A stretch of 64,000 bases of DNA from Maniola hyperantus (GCF_902806685.2 NC_048552.1:13729662-13793661), one strand, 5' to 3'; shown: positions 51,234-62,651, numbered from the stretch's first letter. The notes: a model not told the origin generated them from the letters alone. Program-made: numbers and translations.

Positions 51234-51630
51234 GCGTGTGCGTATGCGCTATAAGTGTGCAGCTCACAAACCTAACAGCATCAGCTCGAAGCACAGTGAA
51301 GCTGCTCAAGAAGATCCTTCCTCTTCCGTCTCGACGAACGGCCAGATCTCTTCCTAAATGCCACAAAAACTACTCCAATGTTCTCTACATATTTAGTTTA
51401 GAGTACGAAGCTTGATAATTAAGCAATGTCATAGGTGGCTTCGGTCGCGGCTGGTTACTACCCATTTGTGATGAAGGCTAGATATAACGTTCAAAAAGTG
51501 TACAATAGAATGAATAAAATATCTGACTTTTACTTTATAGGTTTAATTAAAATAGACCTCGCTTCATCCAGATCAGCGCGTTTTCTTTGTGAATTGTATT
51601 CTCACCATTTACCTATTATTAGCAGCCGCG
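51234..51630. other. Non-coding, nothing recognised
   Basis: Two short open frames have no domain. Confidence 0.45.
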
Positions 51631-51701
51631 TCTGTCTGTACGTCCGTACGTCTGTACGTCCGTACGTCTGTACGTCTGTACGTCTGTACGTCTGTACGTC
51701 G
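51631..51701. repeat. 8-bp (GTACGTCT)n microsatellite
   Basis: About nine octamers with C/T variants in alternation at the 5' end. Confidence 0.95.
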
Positions 51702-52017
51702 TCACTTGAAATCGCAATAAAGCTTTGACTTCTCACCGAGTAATACAACTCTCTACATAAATAACGATACGAGCTTTTAATTATTCATGTTGCTCTCACG
51801 AGTTTAAGCTTTTTACTTTGAAGTAACGAATAAGCGATTTTCGTCTCTTGTAGCGATGTTGACATTTTGCGCAGGTACCTACTACCTACTACGGAGGCTT
51901 TCCCTGAAATCGTAATAAAGCTCGCAGCTTATTCCCGAAAAGGTTCCAGAATCTCTTATTTAGGATCAAAGCAACATCGCGGTGAAATATGTAGAGAGGC
52001 GTAACTCTTCCTTCATA
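51702..52017. other. Non-coding, nothing recognised
   Basis: No supported feature. Confidence 0.45.
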
Positions 52018-52066
52018 GAGCGAGCGAGCGAGCGGGGGCCTCGCGGGGGCCTCGCGGGGGCCTCGC
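52018..52066. repeat. (GAGC)n followed by 11-bp (GGGGGCCTCGC)n
   Basis: Four tetramers, then three 11-bp copies. Confidence 0.9.
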
Positions 52067-52539
52067 ATTTGTTCAATAATAACAGCAATATGTGTAGGCT
52101 TTGTTGGGCTTTGGTAATCTGCCGGCTCCTCCATCCGGCCATCGCATACATACATACATGTAGGCCCGCCCCGGCATTCCTCGCGTGGAATTTCTAATAG
52201 ATAATGCTTTCCTATTAGAAGTCGTTATAGAGAAAAACTGCTTGCAAAAAATCTCAGTTATCTAGATGAAGTAACGTGAGCTGATATCTCAATCAGTCAG
52301 TTCTTTCTTTTATACCTACCTATGTACATATAGTAGGTAGGTATATATGTAGATTATAATAACACATTTATAGATAGTCATCGGTACAGCAAAGCTATCA
52401 CGCTGTAATCTCGGGTTCTACTCAATCTAACTACAAACGCCACATACATATATGAGTGTGTAACCGGAAACGCCACTGACGATGGCCCCATCACCCACGC
52501 CATAGTACTCATATATTCTGTGAGAATCGTTATGCTTTT
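52067..52539. other. Non-coding, nothing recognised
   Basis: Short palindromic 'acctacctatgtacatatag' then 'taggtaggtat' near 52315-52345 only. Confidence 0.45.
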
Positions 52540-52728
52540 TAGGGTTCCGTACCTCAAAAACGGAAAAACGGAACCCTTATAGGATCACTTTGTTGTCTGT
52601 CTGTCTGTCTGTCTGTCAAGAAACCTACAGGGTACTTCCCGTTGACCTAGAATCATGAAATTTGGCAGGTAGGTAGGTCTTATAGCTGACATTTGGGGAA
52701 AAATCTGAAAACCGTGAATTTAAGGTTA
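52540..52728 (+). repeat. Lep dispersed repeat 'ggttccgtacctc', copy 2 (truncated)
   Basis: Opens 'agggttccgtacctcaaaaa' and follows copies 1 and 3 through 'gaaaaccgtgaatttaaggt' before diverging. Confidence 0.75.
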
Positions 52729-52839
52729 GATCAAGACAAGTGATCATGTGGTGAGCTAATTTGAAAGAGGTATCGCAGCTTTATTAAAACCTTACTACCA
52801 CTTACCTATCAGTTTCTACACGCATGCCAAATCACTTGG

Positions 52840-53000
52840 GGGTTCGGCTTTGATAGGGTTGTAGCTGGCCACGGCCGGACACCAAACATTGTGGGTGCCG
52901 GGAACTGAACCTGAGACTGTGCCCACTCACCACTGCGCGCCGGGGAGGTTGTACCTGGCTCGTGTAGCGAAGTGCTCCGACCGTTAACACGCAGAGCCGG
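52840..53000 (-). mobile_element. tRNA-derived SINE fragment, reverse
   Basis: The minus strand reads 'gtctcaggttcagttcccgg' (B-box-like) and then 'gtggccagctacaaccctat', the body start of a well-known lepidopteran SINE. The A-box region is poorly preserved. Confidence 0.5.
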
Positions 53001-53823
53001 GACGAAACGAGCTTTGTAGCGACGCTGGAGCCTCGAGGTAGGCTCTCTTTGAGCACTGCAATACTCGTATGTTGCGAATACTTGGGGTGATCATAAACAT
53101 CGCATTATTGCATATCAATGAGCTACACAATGAGGCACAGCTCGGCTTCCTCGTCAAATGTTCCCAAACAATATGATGGCGCTGAGATACATTCTTTAGT
53201 TTGAAGAGCGATTAATCGATGACGATAAAGTTTAATGGCAAAGTATGAACCAATCATCTCATATTCTTTGATACGTTTCGTAAAATTGCATGGTAAAGTA
53301 TAAATTCCTGTCGCAATCGAGCCTAGATTACTTAATGCTTCGGACGAAGCAGATAAACTTATCTACTAAAACATCAAATGATTGGTTTGTCTCGCGTGTC
53401 AAAACTTCTTATATCATAAATTTCTTACTACATCAAAATTTCTCAGTTTTAATTTCTCCTGTAAAAATGTAGATACGTTTATTTGATTTTTGTACCATGA
53501 ATTATAACTACAACATCATTCTTTTATGTATAAAAGCTACTGCAGTGTTATCTTAGTTACGTGTAATATACGGTGAGTAGGTAAGATCTTTGACGTACAG
53601 ATGACAAACAGCGGGCGTGCGAGGAGATGTCCTCGCCTTGTACACGTCGCGCCACTCGACAGCAGACCCGGCCCGAGGCGTCTCGTAACTTGCGCCTCGC
53701 AGTAAGGCACCTTGCTCGGTGGAGCACGCGACACTTGCTCGATGCAACGTGTTTAAAGTTTGCGCTCCATCGCACACGACATGCGTGCTTTTGACAAAGA
53801 CATTCCCACTGCAATACTCCGCT
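53001..53823. other. Non-coding, nothing recognised
   Basis: A C/G-rich section at 53600-53800 has no domain in any frame. Confidence 0.45.
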
Positions 53824-54685
53824 GCGGCCGACACCGGCGACACTGCCGTCACGTGCAGGAGCGCTGCGGCCGACACCGGCGACACTGCCGTCACGTGCAG
53901 GAGCGCTGCGGCCGACACCGGCGACACTGCCGTCACGTGCAGGAGCGCTGCGGCCGACACCGGCGACACTGCCGTCACGTGCAGGAGCGCTGCGGCCGAC
54001 ACCGGCGACACTGCCGTCACGTGCAGGAGCGCTGCGGCCGACACCGGCGACACTGCCGTCACGTGCAGGAGCGCTGTGGCCGACACCGGCGACACTGCCG
54101 TCACGTGCAGGAGCGATGCGGCCGACACCGGCGACACTGCCGTCACGTGCAGGAGCGCTGCGGCCGACACCGGCGACACTGCCGTCACGTGCAGGAGCGC
54201 TGCGGCCGACACCGGCGACACTGCCGTCACGTGCAGGAGCGCTGCGGCCGACACCGGCGACACTGCCGTCACGTGCAGGAGCGCTGCGGCCGACACCGGC
54301 GACACTGCCGTCACGTGCAGGAGCGCTGCGGCCGACACCGGCGACACTGCCGTCACGTGCAGGAGCGCTGCGGCCGACACCGGCGACACTGCCGTCACGT
54401 GCAGGAGCGCTGCGGCCGACACCGGCGACACTGCCGTCACGTGCAGGAGCGCTGCGGCCGACACCGGCGACACTGCCGTCACGTGCAGGAGCGCTGCGGC
54501 CGACACCGGCGACACTGCCGTCACGTGCAGGAGCGCTGCGGCCGACACCGGCGACACTGCCGTCACGTGCAGGAGCGCTGCGGCCGACACCGGCGACACT
54601 GCCGTCACGTGCAGGAGCGCTGCGGCCGACACCGGCGACACTGCCGTCACGTGCAGGAGCGCTGCGGCCGACCCCGGCGACACTG
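53824..54685. repeat. 42-bp CpG-rich satellite array, ~20.5 copies
   Basis: Units starting 'gcggccgacaccggcgacac' and containing 'tcacgtgcaggagc'. Two units carry single changes ('gctgtggcc' near 54074; 'gcgatgcgg' near 54115). Each has a CACGTG hexamer. Period 42 keeps four frames open for 190-378 codons. They are not genes. Confidence 0.98.
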
Positions 54686-54759
54686 TGATCCAATGCTTAG
54701 TTTTCTATCAAGTAAACAAGAAATCTGGACCGCTAAATATGTAATCCATGCACCGTAGT

Positions 54760-54830
54760 GCTACGAGCTACGCTGCTACGGGCTACAGGGGCTACAGCGT
54801 AGCGCAGCCGCGGGCGTAGCTGGCGCCTGT
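54760..54830. repeat. GCTACG-rich patch
   Basis: Irregular 'gctacgagctacgctgctac' type repeats, similar in style to 16452-16508 in reverse complement. Confidence 0.5.
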
Positions 54831-55004
54831 CGTTTGTGTCGTCGTAGTGTTTTGATTGTATAATAGAGCGAGATATTGTGTCATGTGAGAGGCTGCATCT
54901 GCAGAACAATTGGAGCCCTACCTCTGTGCCTGTGAGCGCGCTCTGAACAACTTTGGCTAACACGAAACGCGAATGTCTAATTGCGTACTAGATCTCACAC
55001 CGGC

Positions 55005-55057
55005 GCGGCGTCCGGCGTCCGGCGTCCGGCGTCCGGCGTCCGGCGTCCGGCGTCCGG
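55005..55057. repeat. 7-bp (CGGCGTC)n minisatellite
   Basis: Seven perfect heptamers. Confidence 0.95.
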
Positions 55058-55319
55058 CACCGCCGCCACAAAATATTGTACAGAATTATTATAATTTTGT
55101 GGTAATATGAATTGTTTTCGATGTAACGAGCCTAAACAAAGCCTCAAATAGGTATACCTACGTAGTCAACGAAACTCTCGCGAACTAACAAACTATATAT
55201 TATGTTGCAATAAAGTTTTCCAGAATATAATATTATTTTTAGATTCTGTCAACTCGTTACATACTTTTTAAAGTAGTAAGTACTATATTTATATTAATAC
55301 CCACTATATGTATATTTAT

Positions 55320-55500
55320 AAAAGACTAGCTTTTGCTCGCGTTTTCATCCGCGTGGACTGCACAAATTTCAAAATCCTAGTTGACGCCTTCAGGGATTTA
55401 ATTTATCAAAAATCCTTTCATAGCGGATGCTTACGTCATAATAGCTGTGTGCAAGCCAAACAGTCTGATGCGTCCAGTAGTTTGAGCTGTGCGTTGAGTC
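55320..55500 (+). repeat. Abundant lepidopteran repeat fragment
   Basis: 'gactagcttttgctcgcgtt' then 'ttcatccgcgtggact' and later 'gcgtccagtagtttgagctg' followed by 'tgcgttga'. Non-coding. Confidence 0.55.
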
Positions 55501-55587
55501 AGATTTAGAAATAAACGCTCTTTTGCCGAAAAGAACCAACGACCCCGGCGTCGAATGCGACCACTCGCCGGCTCGAGACCCGACACC

Positions 55588-55650
55588 GACCCCCGCGACC
55601 CCCCGCGACCCCCCGTGACACTCCGCGACCCCCCGCGACCCCCGCGCCCC
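55588..55650. repeat. ~10-bp (CCCCCCGCGA)n array
   Basis: Imperfect copies with one 'cgtgacactc' variant. Confidence 0.85.
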
Positions 55651-55770
55651 GCAGCCCGCGACCGCTTTGATGTTCTGTTTAATTAATTCCACTCCGGGGC
55701 GCCGCGGCCGTGTTCTCATTGTTTTTGTTACAAGAACGGAATAAATTCCTCTCTAAACATTACTTACTAT

Positions 55771-56022
55771 CCGTCACCCGTAACCCGTAACCCGTAACCC
55801 GTCACCCGTCACCCGTAACCCGCAACCCGTAACCCGTAACCCGTCACCCGTAACCCGTAACCCGTCACCCGTCACCCGTAACCCGTAACCCGTAACCCGT
55901 AACCCGTAACCCGTCACCCGTAACCCGTAACCCGTCACCCGTCACCCGTAACCCGTAACCCGTAACCCGTAACCCGTCACCCGTAACCCGTCACCCGTCA
56001 CCCGTCACCCGTAACCCGTCAA
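55771..56022. repeat. 7-bp (CCCGTAA/CCCGTCA)n array, ~36 copies
   Basis: Two heptamer types mixed. Reading A for CCCGTAA and C for CCCGTCA, the strings 'CAACCAAAAA' and 'CAACCAAAA' occur in succession, a longer-order pattern of about 63-70 bp. The unit is not the insect telomere repeat (TTAGG). Confidence 0.95.
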
Positions 56023-56378
56023 CCGGCCGCTCGGCCATTTGTCGACCGTCACTAGGAATTACTAAAATTAATTTTATTTTTATAACAACTTAGCTAGGCT
56101 CCACCGAACACGCCAACACGAAAATGAAATGATTTGAATAAATAATCGCTTTCTTTGCTTCTTTGTGTCGGAGTCGGATGGATGGCGTCGGAGATGAGAT
56201 GACCCGGGAAATTAGGTATTGCTATACAATATAATATGATAGATAGACTTGTCCCCACTGACTCGTCTGTCTGCGAGCTGCCCTCCGCCTCTCCAACCAA
56301 CATTTCATCTGTCCCTTCTTGAGGATAATAAGAAAGTAACTCGTTTGTTATGCCCTTATCTAGTTTTAATTGTTAATT
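56023..56378. other. Non-coding, nothing recognised
   Basis: Sequence between the heptamer array and the truncated end of the BEL/Pao element. Confidence 0.5.
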
Positions 56379-57314
56379 TTATTGAAGCGTACTTCCAGGC
56401 TCTCCTACCAGGAAATGAGCAGGCGTAAGAGGCGTCAAATCTTCGGGATGATCGCTCATTTGACACAGAGGGCGAGAATTCAGGCAGGCTTCTATTTGGT
56501 ACAGCAACGCCGTGATTTCCTCAAATGTTAGAGTTGAGTTTCCTACTACTCTGGCCAAATGTGTTTTAACTGATTTAACCCCAGCCTCCCAAATTGCCCT
56601 AAAATTAGGAGCCCTAGGGGGAATAAAGTGCCGCGTGGTGGCATCATTGGCTAACAACTCTGCAACTTCCTGACTGAAGCTACTTTTGGCTTGATTCAAC
56701 ATAAGAGTGAGCTATCTAGACGTTCCCACAAAGTTTAGTCCATTGTCACTCCAGATTTCTGCGCAATTTCCTCGCCTGGCTGTAAATCTTCTATAAGCAG
56801 CGAGGAACCCTGCAGTGGTGAGGTCAGTTACTGCTTCCAGGTGAACTGCTCTTGTTTTCATGCAAATGAAGAGACAGATATAGCCTTTGTATGATCTATG
56901 TCCTCTACCCTTTGTTGCTCGGATCTGGATTGGACCCGCATAATCAACTCCAGCATATTTAAAGGGTCGTCCAGGGTTGACTCGTACTTCAGGTAAGTTT
57001 CCCATAGGAGGTTGTGGTGTTAGTGCTTTGTGTCGAATGCAAGTTACACATTGGCGAGCGCATTTTTTCACCAATTGTTTCAAACCAATAATCCAATAAC
57101 GAGATCTCAAGTAGTTCATCAGCATCGCATATCCTCCATGTAATAACTTGGCATGTGTATCAATCACTAATAACCAACTGATGTGAGATGTTTGAGATAA
57201 GATAATTGGATGCTTAAATTCTGTAGCTACTTTAGCACCTTGCAATCGACCTCCAACCCGTAGCAATCCAGTATCATCCAGGTAAGGAGATAATGTTATT
57301 AATTTACTTCGCAA
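56379..57314 (-). pseudogene. BEL/Pao integrase, broken
   Basis: In the frame 57314-56712 a zinc-binding set is visible (H54 and H59 in DTHAKLLHGG; C89 and C92 in ARQCVTC), followed by the catalytic GVDYAGP (D124) and IWSDNGLNF (D190). The frame then breaks near 56705. The continuation (56702-56379) holds the third acidic residue in RAIWEAGVKSV (E39) and NSRPLCQMSD, then is truncated. All DDE residues exist in the DNA but not in one frame. Confidence 0.8.
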
Positions 57315-57354
57315 TTTGATTTGATGCTTCTCTTTTAAATCTTTAATTTCTTCT

Positions 57355-59063
57355 TCAAAATCTATCTCTTGATCTATTTTTATTAACTTGTAATTCTTTG
57401 CTATTCAAATATTTTGTATTCTGATTTCTAACTTCCTTTTTGTCTTTCAGTTGGACCATTCTCCGGCAATAGCTAAGTACCCGAATCATCTTGGTAAGTG
57501 AAGAGAATCTTGTGTAAATTGGATCTTCCTCAATACTGATATTAAAGGTTTTCATCTTTTGTTTCCGTTCTTCTTCCTTTGTTTCAGGTACTTGAACCTT
57601 TTGGACTGATGATTTCTCTGTGGCCAACCACGAGGGTCCATTCCACCACATTTCTTTATCCACCAATTCAGCTGGATACACTCCTCTAGAAGCCAAATCA
57701 GCTGGATTGTGTTCTGATGTAACATGGCTCCATCTGTCATTTGCTAAAAGGGTCTGAATTTCTGCAACTCTGTTACCTACGAAGGTTTGCCATCTCATAG
57801 GTAACGATTGAATCCAGGCCAAGACTATCATTGGATCTGTATAAGCATATACTTGTTCCTTTGGCACATCTAAAACTTCAGTTGCTCGTGATAGAAGTCT
57901 AGCTAGTAACACCGCTGCACAAAGTTCCAGTCTGGCAATTGAGATTTGTTTGAGTGGAGCAACCTTTGTCTTACTCTCAAGCATGGAGATTCGAACTTGT
58001 CCATTGTGTATAACTTTGACATATATCACAGCAGCATATGCTGAAATTGAAGCGTCTGCGAAGTCATGGAGTTCAACGTGTGTGTTTTCCCTTTGAATAT
58101 GAATCCATCTGTTTATTTTTACATCTTGTAAATGATTTAATTGTTGTCTGAAATTAATCCATTCTTGAAGAATCTGAGCTGGAACCTCTTCATCCCAGTC
58201 AGAGCTACATAACCATAATTTTTGCATAAGCATCTTTGCAATTACAATTGTTGGTGACAGCCATCCAAACGGATCGAAGAGCTTTGCAACATCTGATAGA
58301 ATATTACGCTTTGTCACTGGCGTTGTGGGTTCTCCTAGGTTCACAGTAAACTTGAAATCATCATTTTGTTTGTCCCATTTCAGACCCAATATCTTCATGT
58401 TGTCATCTAGTTTTATTGCCAATGGCTGTTGATTGTTGTATGAGCTCTGACTAATGGCTTCTAAAAATTCTGCTGAATTGCTAGACCACTTTTGTAATTC
58501 GAATCCACCGCAACGTAGCAACTGAGTTGTTTGTTCATAAATTTCTGTTCCTTCTTCAATAGTATAACACCCAGTTGTGAGATCATCAACGTAGAATGAA
58601 TTCTTAACAATTTCAGCTGCAAGGGGGTATTTTTGACCTTCATCTTCTGCGACTTGAAACAATGTGCGGATTGCTAAATATGGAGCCGAGGCTGTACCAA
58701 AGGTGACTGTTAATAATTTGTAAAACTGAAGTGATTCATCGGGATGGTTTCTCCATATGATACGTTGTAGGTCAGAATCTTCATCAGATACCAGGACTTG
58801 TCTGTACATCTTAACAATGTCACTAACAATTGCAATCTTGTATTTTCTCCATTTCATAAGCAAAGTCAGCAGATCTTTTTTGTATAGTAGGCCCGATCAA
58901 CAACGGTATCGTTAAGGGCACAACCCTTTGACCCCTTAGCCGAAGCATCAAATACGACCCGGACCTTAGAGGTCTCCTTGTCTTGTCTGACTACTGCACG
59001 ATGAGGTAAGTAAATAGCCCTTTCTTTGTTTCCATCGGCTAGGGTCATATGTCCAAGCTCCAA
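57355..59063 (-). pseudogene. BEL/Pao reverse transcriptase-RNase H, broken
   Basis: 59063-58866 carries the fingers motif VRVVFDASAKG and ends at a frame break. 58863-57355 (502 codons) continues with IVSDIVKMYRQVLV, the catalytic SFYVDDLTTGC (YVDD at residues 91-94) and, around residue 265, the RNase H start DFADASISAYAAV. It ends near the RNase H-integrase junction, where another frame break occurs. Confidence 0.85.
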
Positions 59064-59113
59064 ATATTCGTTTATGACTTTTGTATATTCTTCTTTAAGA
59101 ATAGAATCCTTGC

Positions 59114-60076
59114 TTAACTTCTTTTCAAAGACATGAATCTATTTATCGCTATTTGTTTAGTTTCTCCACAGGCAGCAACAGGATCCTGAATATCTTCTTT
59201 AAAAGGTAGGTTAACCTTGTATCTACCATCATTAGTTCTTGTTACTGTTTGTTGGTAAATGTCTTCACACCTTTGATCCTCAACACTAAGTTTTCTCTTA
59301 GAGGTGAGTGTTTCATTTTCTATTTCCCAAAATTTCCTTAAGAGGTCATTCTCACATCTACATATATGCATACTGATCACATGTTTGTTCTTTGTAGGTT
59401 GTTCACTATGGGTGTCTCCAGATAATATCCAGCCAAGATGAGTGTATTGAGCAATTACTCCATTGGGACTCTTCTTCAAGCCGTTGTCTATGATCTTGCT
59501 ATAAACTTCAGCGCCTAGCAGGAGGTCGATTCTGTTCGGGGTGTTGTAACCTGGGTCTGCTAGAGTAATATTTTCCAAATATGGCCAGTCACAGACTGTG
59601 GTTTCTTGCGAAGGTAAATAGCTTGTGAGTGTCTTGAGAACGTATGCATTGATAGGGAAAACTAAATTTGGTTTGTATCTTGATTGTATTTCTAGTTGAA
59701 CCATGTATTTTGTTCTGAGTTGCTTGCCCTCACTTAATCCTGATACGACGCCACTGATTCTTTCTCGTTTCAAGCCGCATGCTTGTACGAGACTCTCTGT
59801 CACAAATGACGCCTGTGAGCCTTGGTCAATGAGAGCACGGTAGACATTTGTGTGTTTGTTCCTTCCTATAATGTCCACCAAAGCTGTTGCCAATAAAACT
59901 TGACCAGGTTGATTGATAAAGTGAGTTGAAATTGTTGAAATACTGGTTGATTGCATAGTGTGTTCTTCTGTATCAGCTTCTTGAGTGCTAGAATCTTCTT
60001 TTTCTGGATGTAAAAGTGAATGATGCTTCTTGAAGCATATCCTGCAGGAAGTTGGTTTCCCGCACCGAGTCACCAT
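59114..60076 (-). pseudogene. BEL/Pao gag end and aspartic protease
   Basis: 320 open codons. A Cys/His cluster (C5, C11, C14 with HH18-19) marks the last gag zinc finger. The protease catalytic site is ALIDQGSQASFV (D84), followed by LSEGKQLRTKY and the conserved RIDLLLGAEVY. It ends at a stop after FMSLKRS, where the frame shifts before the RT. Confidence 0.8.
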
Positions 60077-60124
60077 GTGGTTTGGAATGAAACAATTGAA
60101 ACAAAGATTCGCATTACGAACAAA

Positions 60125-60484
60125 TTAATATCTATCCTTAATGCTCTTCTTTGAGAACTCTTTGCAGTTGTATAAATGATGAGATTGATTGCAGAGTGCG
60201 CACTTGGGAGAATCAGCTGAGGCTGTTGTATGAAAACTCTTAGGTTTGGTTACTCTCGGAGGCTCTGGCCGTGATGGCTTAGATGGCTCTATCATCTCTA
60301 AGGATCTGAATCTACTTTCCATAGACTGCTTTAATGTTTCAAAAGTAGGTAGGGCTTCGCTTTCCGAAGAACTGTTTAGCTCCCACAACTTGTGACTCTC
60401 TATGTCTAACTTTGAAACTGTGAGGTAAACCATGATAGGATCCCAGTGGTCTGTACGAATACCTATGTTATTAAGCAGATTCAA
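60125..60484 (-). pseudogene. BEL/Pao gag, middle/zinc-finger portion
   Basis: 119 codons starting in mid-gag (MNLLNNIGI) and ending near the zinc-finger CALCNQSHHLYNCKEF. Separated from the protease frame by a stop around 60120. Confidence 0.7.
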
Positions 60485-61203
60485 GCATTCAACAGTTGTA
60501 TCTAAAAGTAACTTAATATTCTGATGCCGACTCTGACGTCAAGGGTTTCAACGCAAAAAGTCGCTTAACTACAGAATTAGAGATGTATCTTTGTTTGCTG
60601 TACCTTTCTTTAAGCGTTGACCATGCCTGACCTATAATTATCACTAGTTATAGTAACTGAGCGCAGAAGTTGTTCCGCTTCTCCTGATAAACTAGATTTC
60701 AAATAGTGAAGTTTCTTTACATTATCTAAATTTTTATTGTTATCTACCAAGGAAGTAAACAAATCATGAAATGATGGCCACTCTGTGTATTTTTCCAGAA
60801 AAAGTAGGTAAATAAATAGGTGGGCAACTTTACCTCATTGCCTGTGTTTGTGCTGGTCTGACCTGAGTTGTGCGAGGAGTTGTTGGCTTGCTCTTGTGGT
60901 GTTGACTCCGAGATCTTACTTTGTAGCTCACTTTTATAGGTTATATATGATTCTTCAATGTCCTCATATATATCTTTTGTAAAGTAATTTGAAACTGACT
61001 TAAACTCGTTGCTCGCAATTGCAACTATGCGATCGTGATTGGATGTAAATAATTCCCACGTCTTTTTCTAACGACTCTAACGAGTGTTTAAATATGCTAA
61101 AGTCAATCCTTTGTTTCGGAGTTTTCCTAAAATTCAAGCATGCTTTATTAATTTTGGACGCCCTATCCTCTTGAACGGCCAACAACTGGTTGATGTCATC
61201 CAT
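60485..61203 (-). pseudogene. BEL/Pao gag, N-terminal portion with frameshifts
   Basis: 61203 begins MDDINQLLAVQEDRASKIN, a typical BEL/Pao gag opening. After about 50 codons it shifts frame near 61040. Another frame continues to about 60840, and KLHYLKSSLSGEAEQLL near 60700 is the conserved gag core, followed by a further shift. Confidence 0.7.
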
Positions 61204-61233
61204 AATTTTATTATATCGGGAATCGAAGGACCG

Positions 61234-61558
61234 TGTTCACACTATAATTACCCGTGCTGAATTTGGTTTTAAATGTTCGTTTTTTTGAAACACTGGTTTG
61301 AATCACACACTACTTAATTTGCACAAATTTGTCTGTTTTTTTTTACGATGATTTTACTGATACGAATGTTTATAATGACTCCATGAATAACGATTTTTTT
61401 CATTTTACACAAACTTCAATGTCACTTGTCAATTGTCAATGTCAAATGTCGATCGAAACTAATTGTCTACGTTTAAAGTCTATGGCGCGAACAAACATGA
61501 TATGACAAACTTCACAGTTACCAACCTTTAGAGGGCGGCAAACACTCACAATTTGACA
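61234..61558 (-). repeat. Putative 5' LTR of BEL/Pao element
   Basis: On the minus strand the segment starts TGTCAAATTG and ends GTGTGAACA, followed by 'cggtccttcgattcccg', similar to the post-LTR leader of BEL elements. No partner LTR exists in the window, so the ends are guesses. Confidence 0.35.
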
Positions 61559-61624
61559 CTTTTTATAAAATAGTAAATAAATTAATCTGGGAGCACTCTC
61601 ACATAGTGACTGCTAGGGTTTCCG

Positions 61625-62510
61625 AGCTGATAATAAATAATAAATAAATAAACGTTTATTTCAGACCATTCATAGATCCATAGATTGTTAGTATGTTAGT
61701 TACAGTTTTTCCTTAAATGGTAAGGTAGTATTGTTAGTTCATTAGTGGGTAGGTACAATTAATTTTATTTTACTGACCCAATAGCTATCGCCACACAGTG
61801 GTGTAGTATGGGACAGTCAGGCCTGGCAGCAATTACCTTTAGGATGCCGTTGTCGCTGGTACGTAAGCGCTGCAGGAGAGATGTCGCTTTTTGCGCATTA
61901 TGGCAAAAAAGTCATTGGTGTGAGTGTCTGCAAACATTTTAGATGCGCTACAGCGCCACGGCAACCTCAACAGCATCCTAAAGGCGTTATATATTGAACA
62001 CGCAGGGCGCTGTAGGCTCGGCGTGTATATGTCACCCATAGTGCACCGGTATAGAAGGACTGACAGAACGCTTTAAATAAAGTTACTTTCACGTCTGCAG
62101 TGCACCGGGCAAACCTACGGGCGAGCATATTGCCTCTTACCGCCAACGCCCTGCGTTCTCGTTCAATATCCTCATCATCTCTTAGGTCACTCGTGACAAT
62201 ATGACCAAGATATTTAAACTTATCCACGACCTTCAGAGGTACACCACCGAGACAGACGGGTGGAACATGGCGTGGCCGTATTTTCGGTGCCTTAAATACT
62301 AATAATTCACTCTTTTTGAGTTATATTTTAGGCCATGCTCCTCCGCATATGTCTCGCAGATGGAAAGCAGCTTCCTAAGCCCTGCTATTGAAGGACTGAG
62401 CAGCACCATGTCGTCAGCATAGCTTATATTGTTGACACATATGTCATCGATGTGGCAGCCGACATGTGTGCCACTCAGTCGTTCAATAAGTTGATCAATG
62501 TGGCTAATTC
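61625..62510 (-). pseudogene. LINE fragment: RT C-terminal half and 3' end
   Basis: On the minus strand: GTHVGCHIDDICVNNISYAD (catalytic YADD at 62421-62410), MVLLSPSIAGLRKLLSICET, then after a frame change FKYLGHIVTSDLRDDEDIER and ALAVRGNMLARRFARC, then after another change YNAFRMLLRLPWRCSAS and DFFAIMRKK. An A/T-rich 3' tail ends near 61625 ('tttatttatttattatttat' on the minus strand). 5'-truncated, with at least two frameshifts. The 3832 fragment belongs to the same family. Confidence 0.8.
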
Positions 62511-62651
62511 CGTTGTACACAATTTCTAAACTAAACAAAAATGAGACATCTAAATCTATTGCTATCCATTTCATATTGTTGCTTGCGGAAAAGGATAGCA
62601 CTAGATTTAGACCTGTCAATTTAGTTTAGTTTAGAGATTGTGTACAAGAGA
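62511..62651. mobile_element. Palindromic MITE abutting the LINE fragment
   Basis: Arms 62511-62574 and 62590-62651 are about 85% reverse complementary: 'ttgtacacaatttctaaact' faces 'agattgtgtacaag', and 'tctaaatctattgctatcc' faces 'ggatagcactagatttaga'. The apparent 106-codon frame 62619-62299 fuses this MITE to the LINE RT, so its first ~40 residues are not RT. Confidence 0.75.

Larger units (their letters stand above)
56379..61203 (-). mobile_element. Degenerate BEL/Pao LTR retrotransposon
   Basis: Reading leftward from 61203 the order is gag, protease, reverse transcriptase, RNase H, integrase, the canonical BEL/Pao layout. At least five frame breaks (near 61040, 60640, 59110, 58870, 57390 and 56705) split it, and the 3' end stops inside integrase, with no 3' LTR seen. 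It cannot encode a working polyprotein. Confidence 0.85.

Noticed and set aside
53553..54758. Open frames of 190-378 codons
   Set aside because: Artefact of the 42-bp array; four frames open simultaneously, no recognisable domain outside the repeats.
55771..56022. Telomeric repeat
   Set aside because: The unit is CCCGTAA/CCCGTCA, not TTAGG (insects), and the array is short and internal.
62299..62619. Complete 106-residue reverse transcriptase protein
   Set aside because: Its first part is palindromic MITE sequence, and only the later part is a dead LINE RT fragment.
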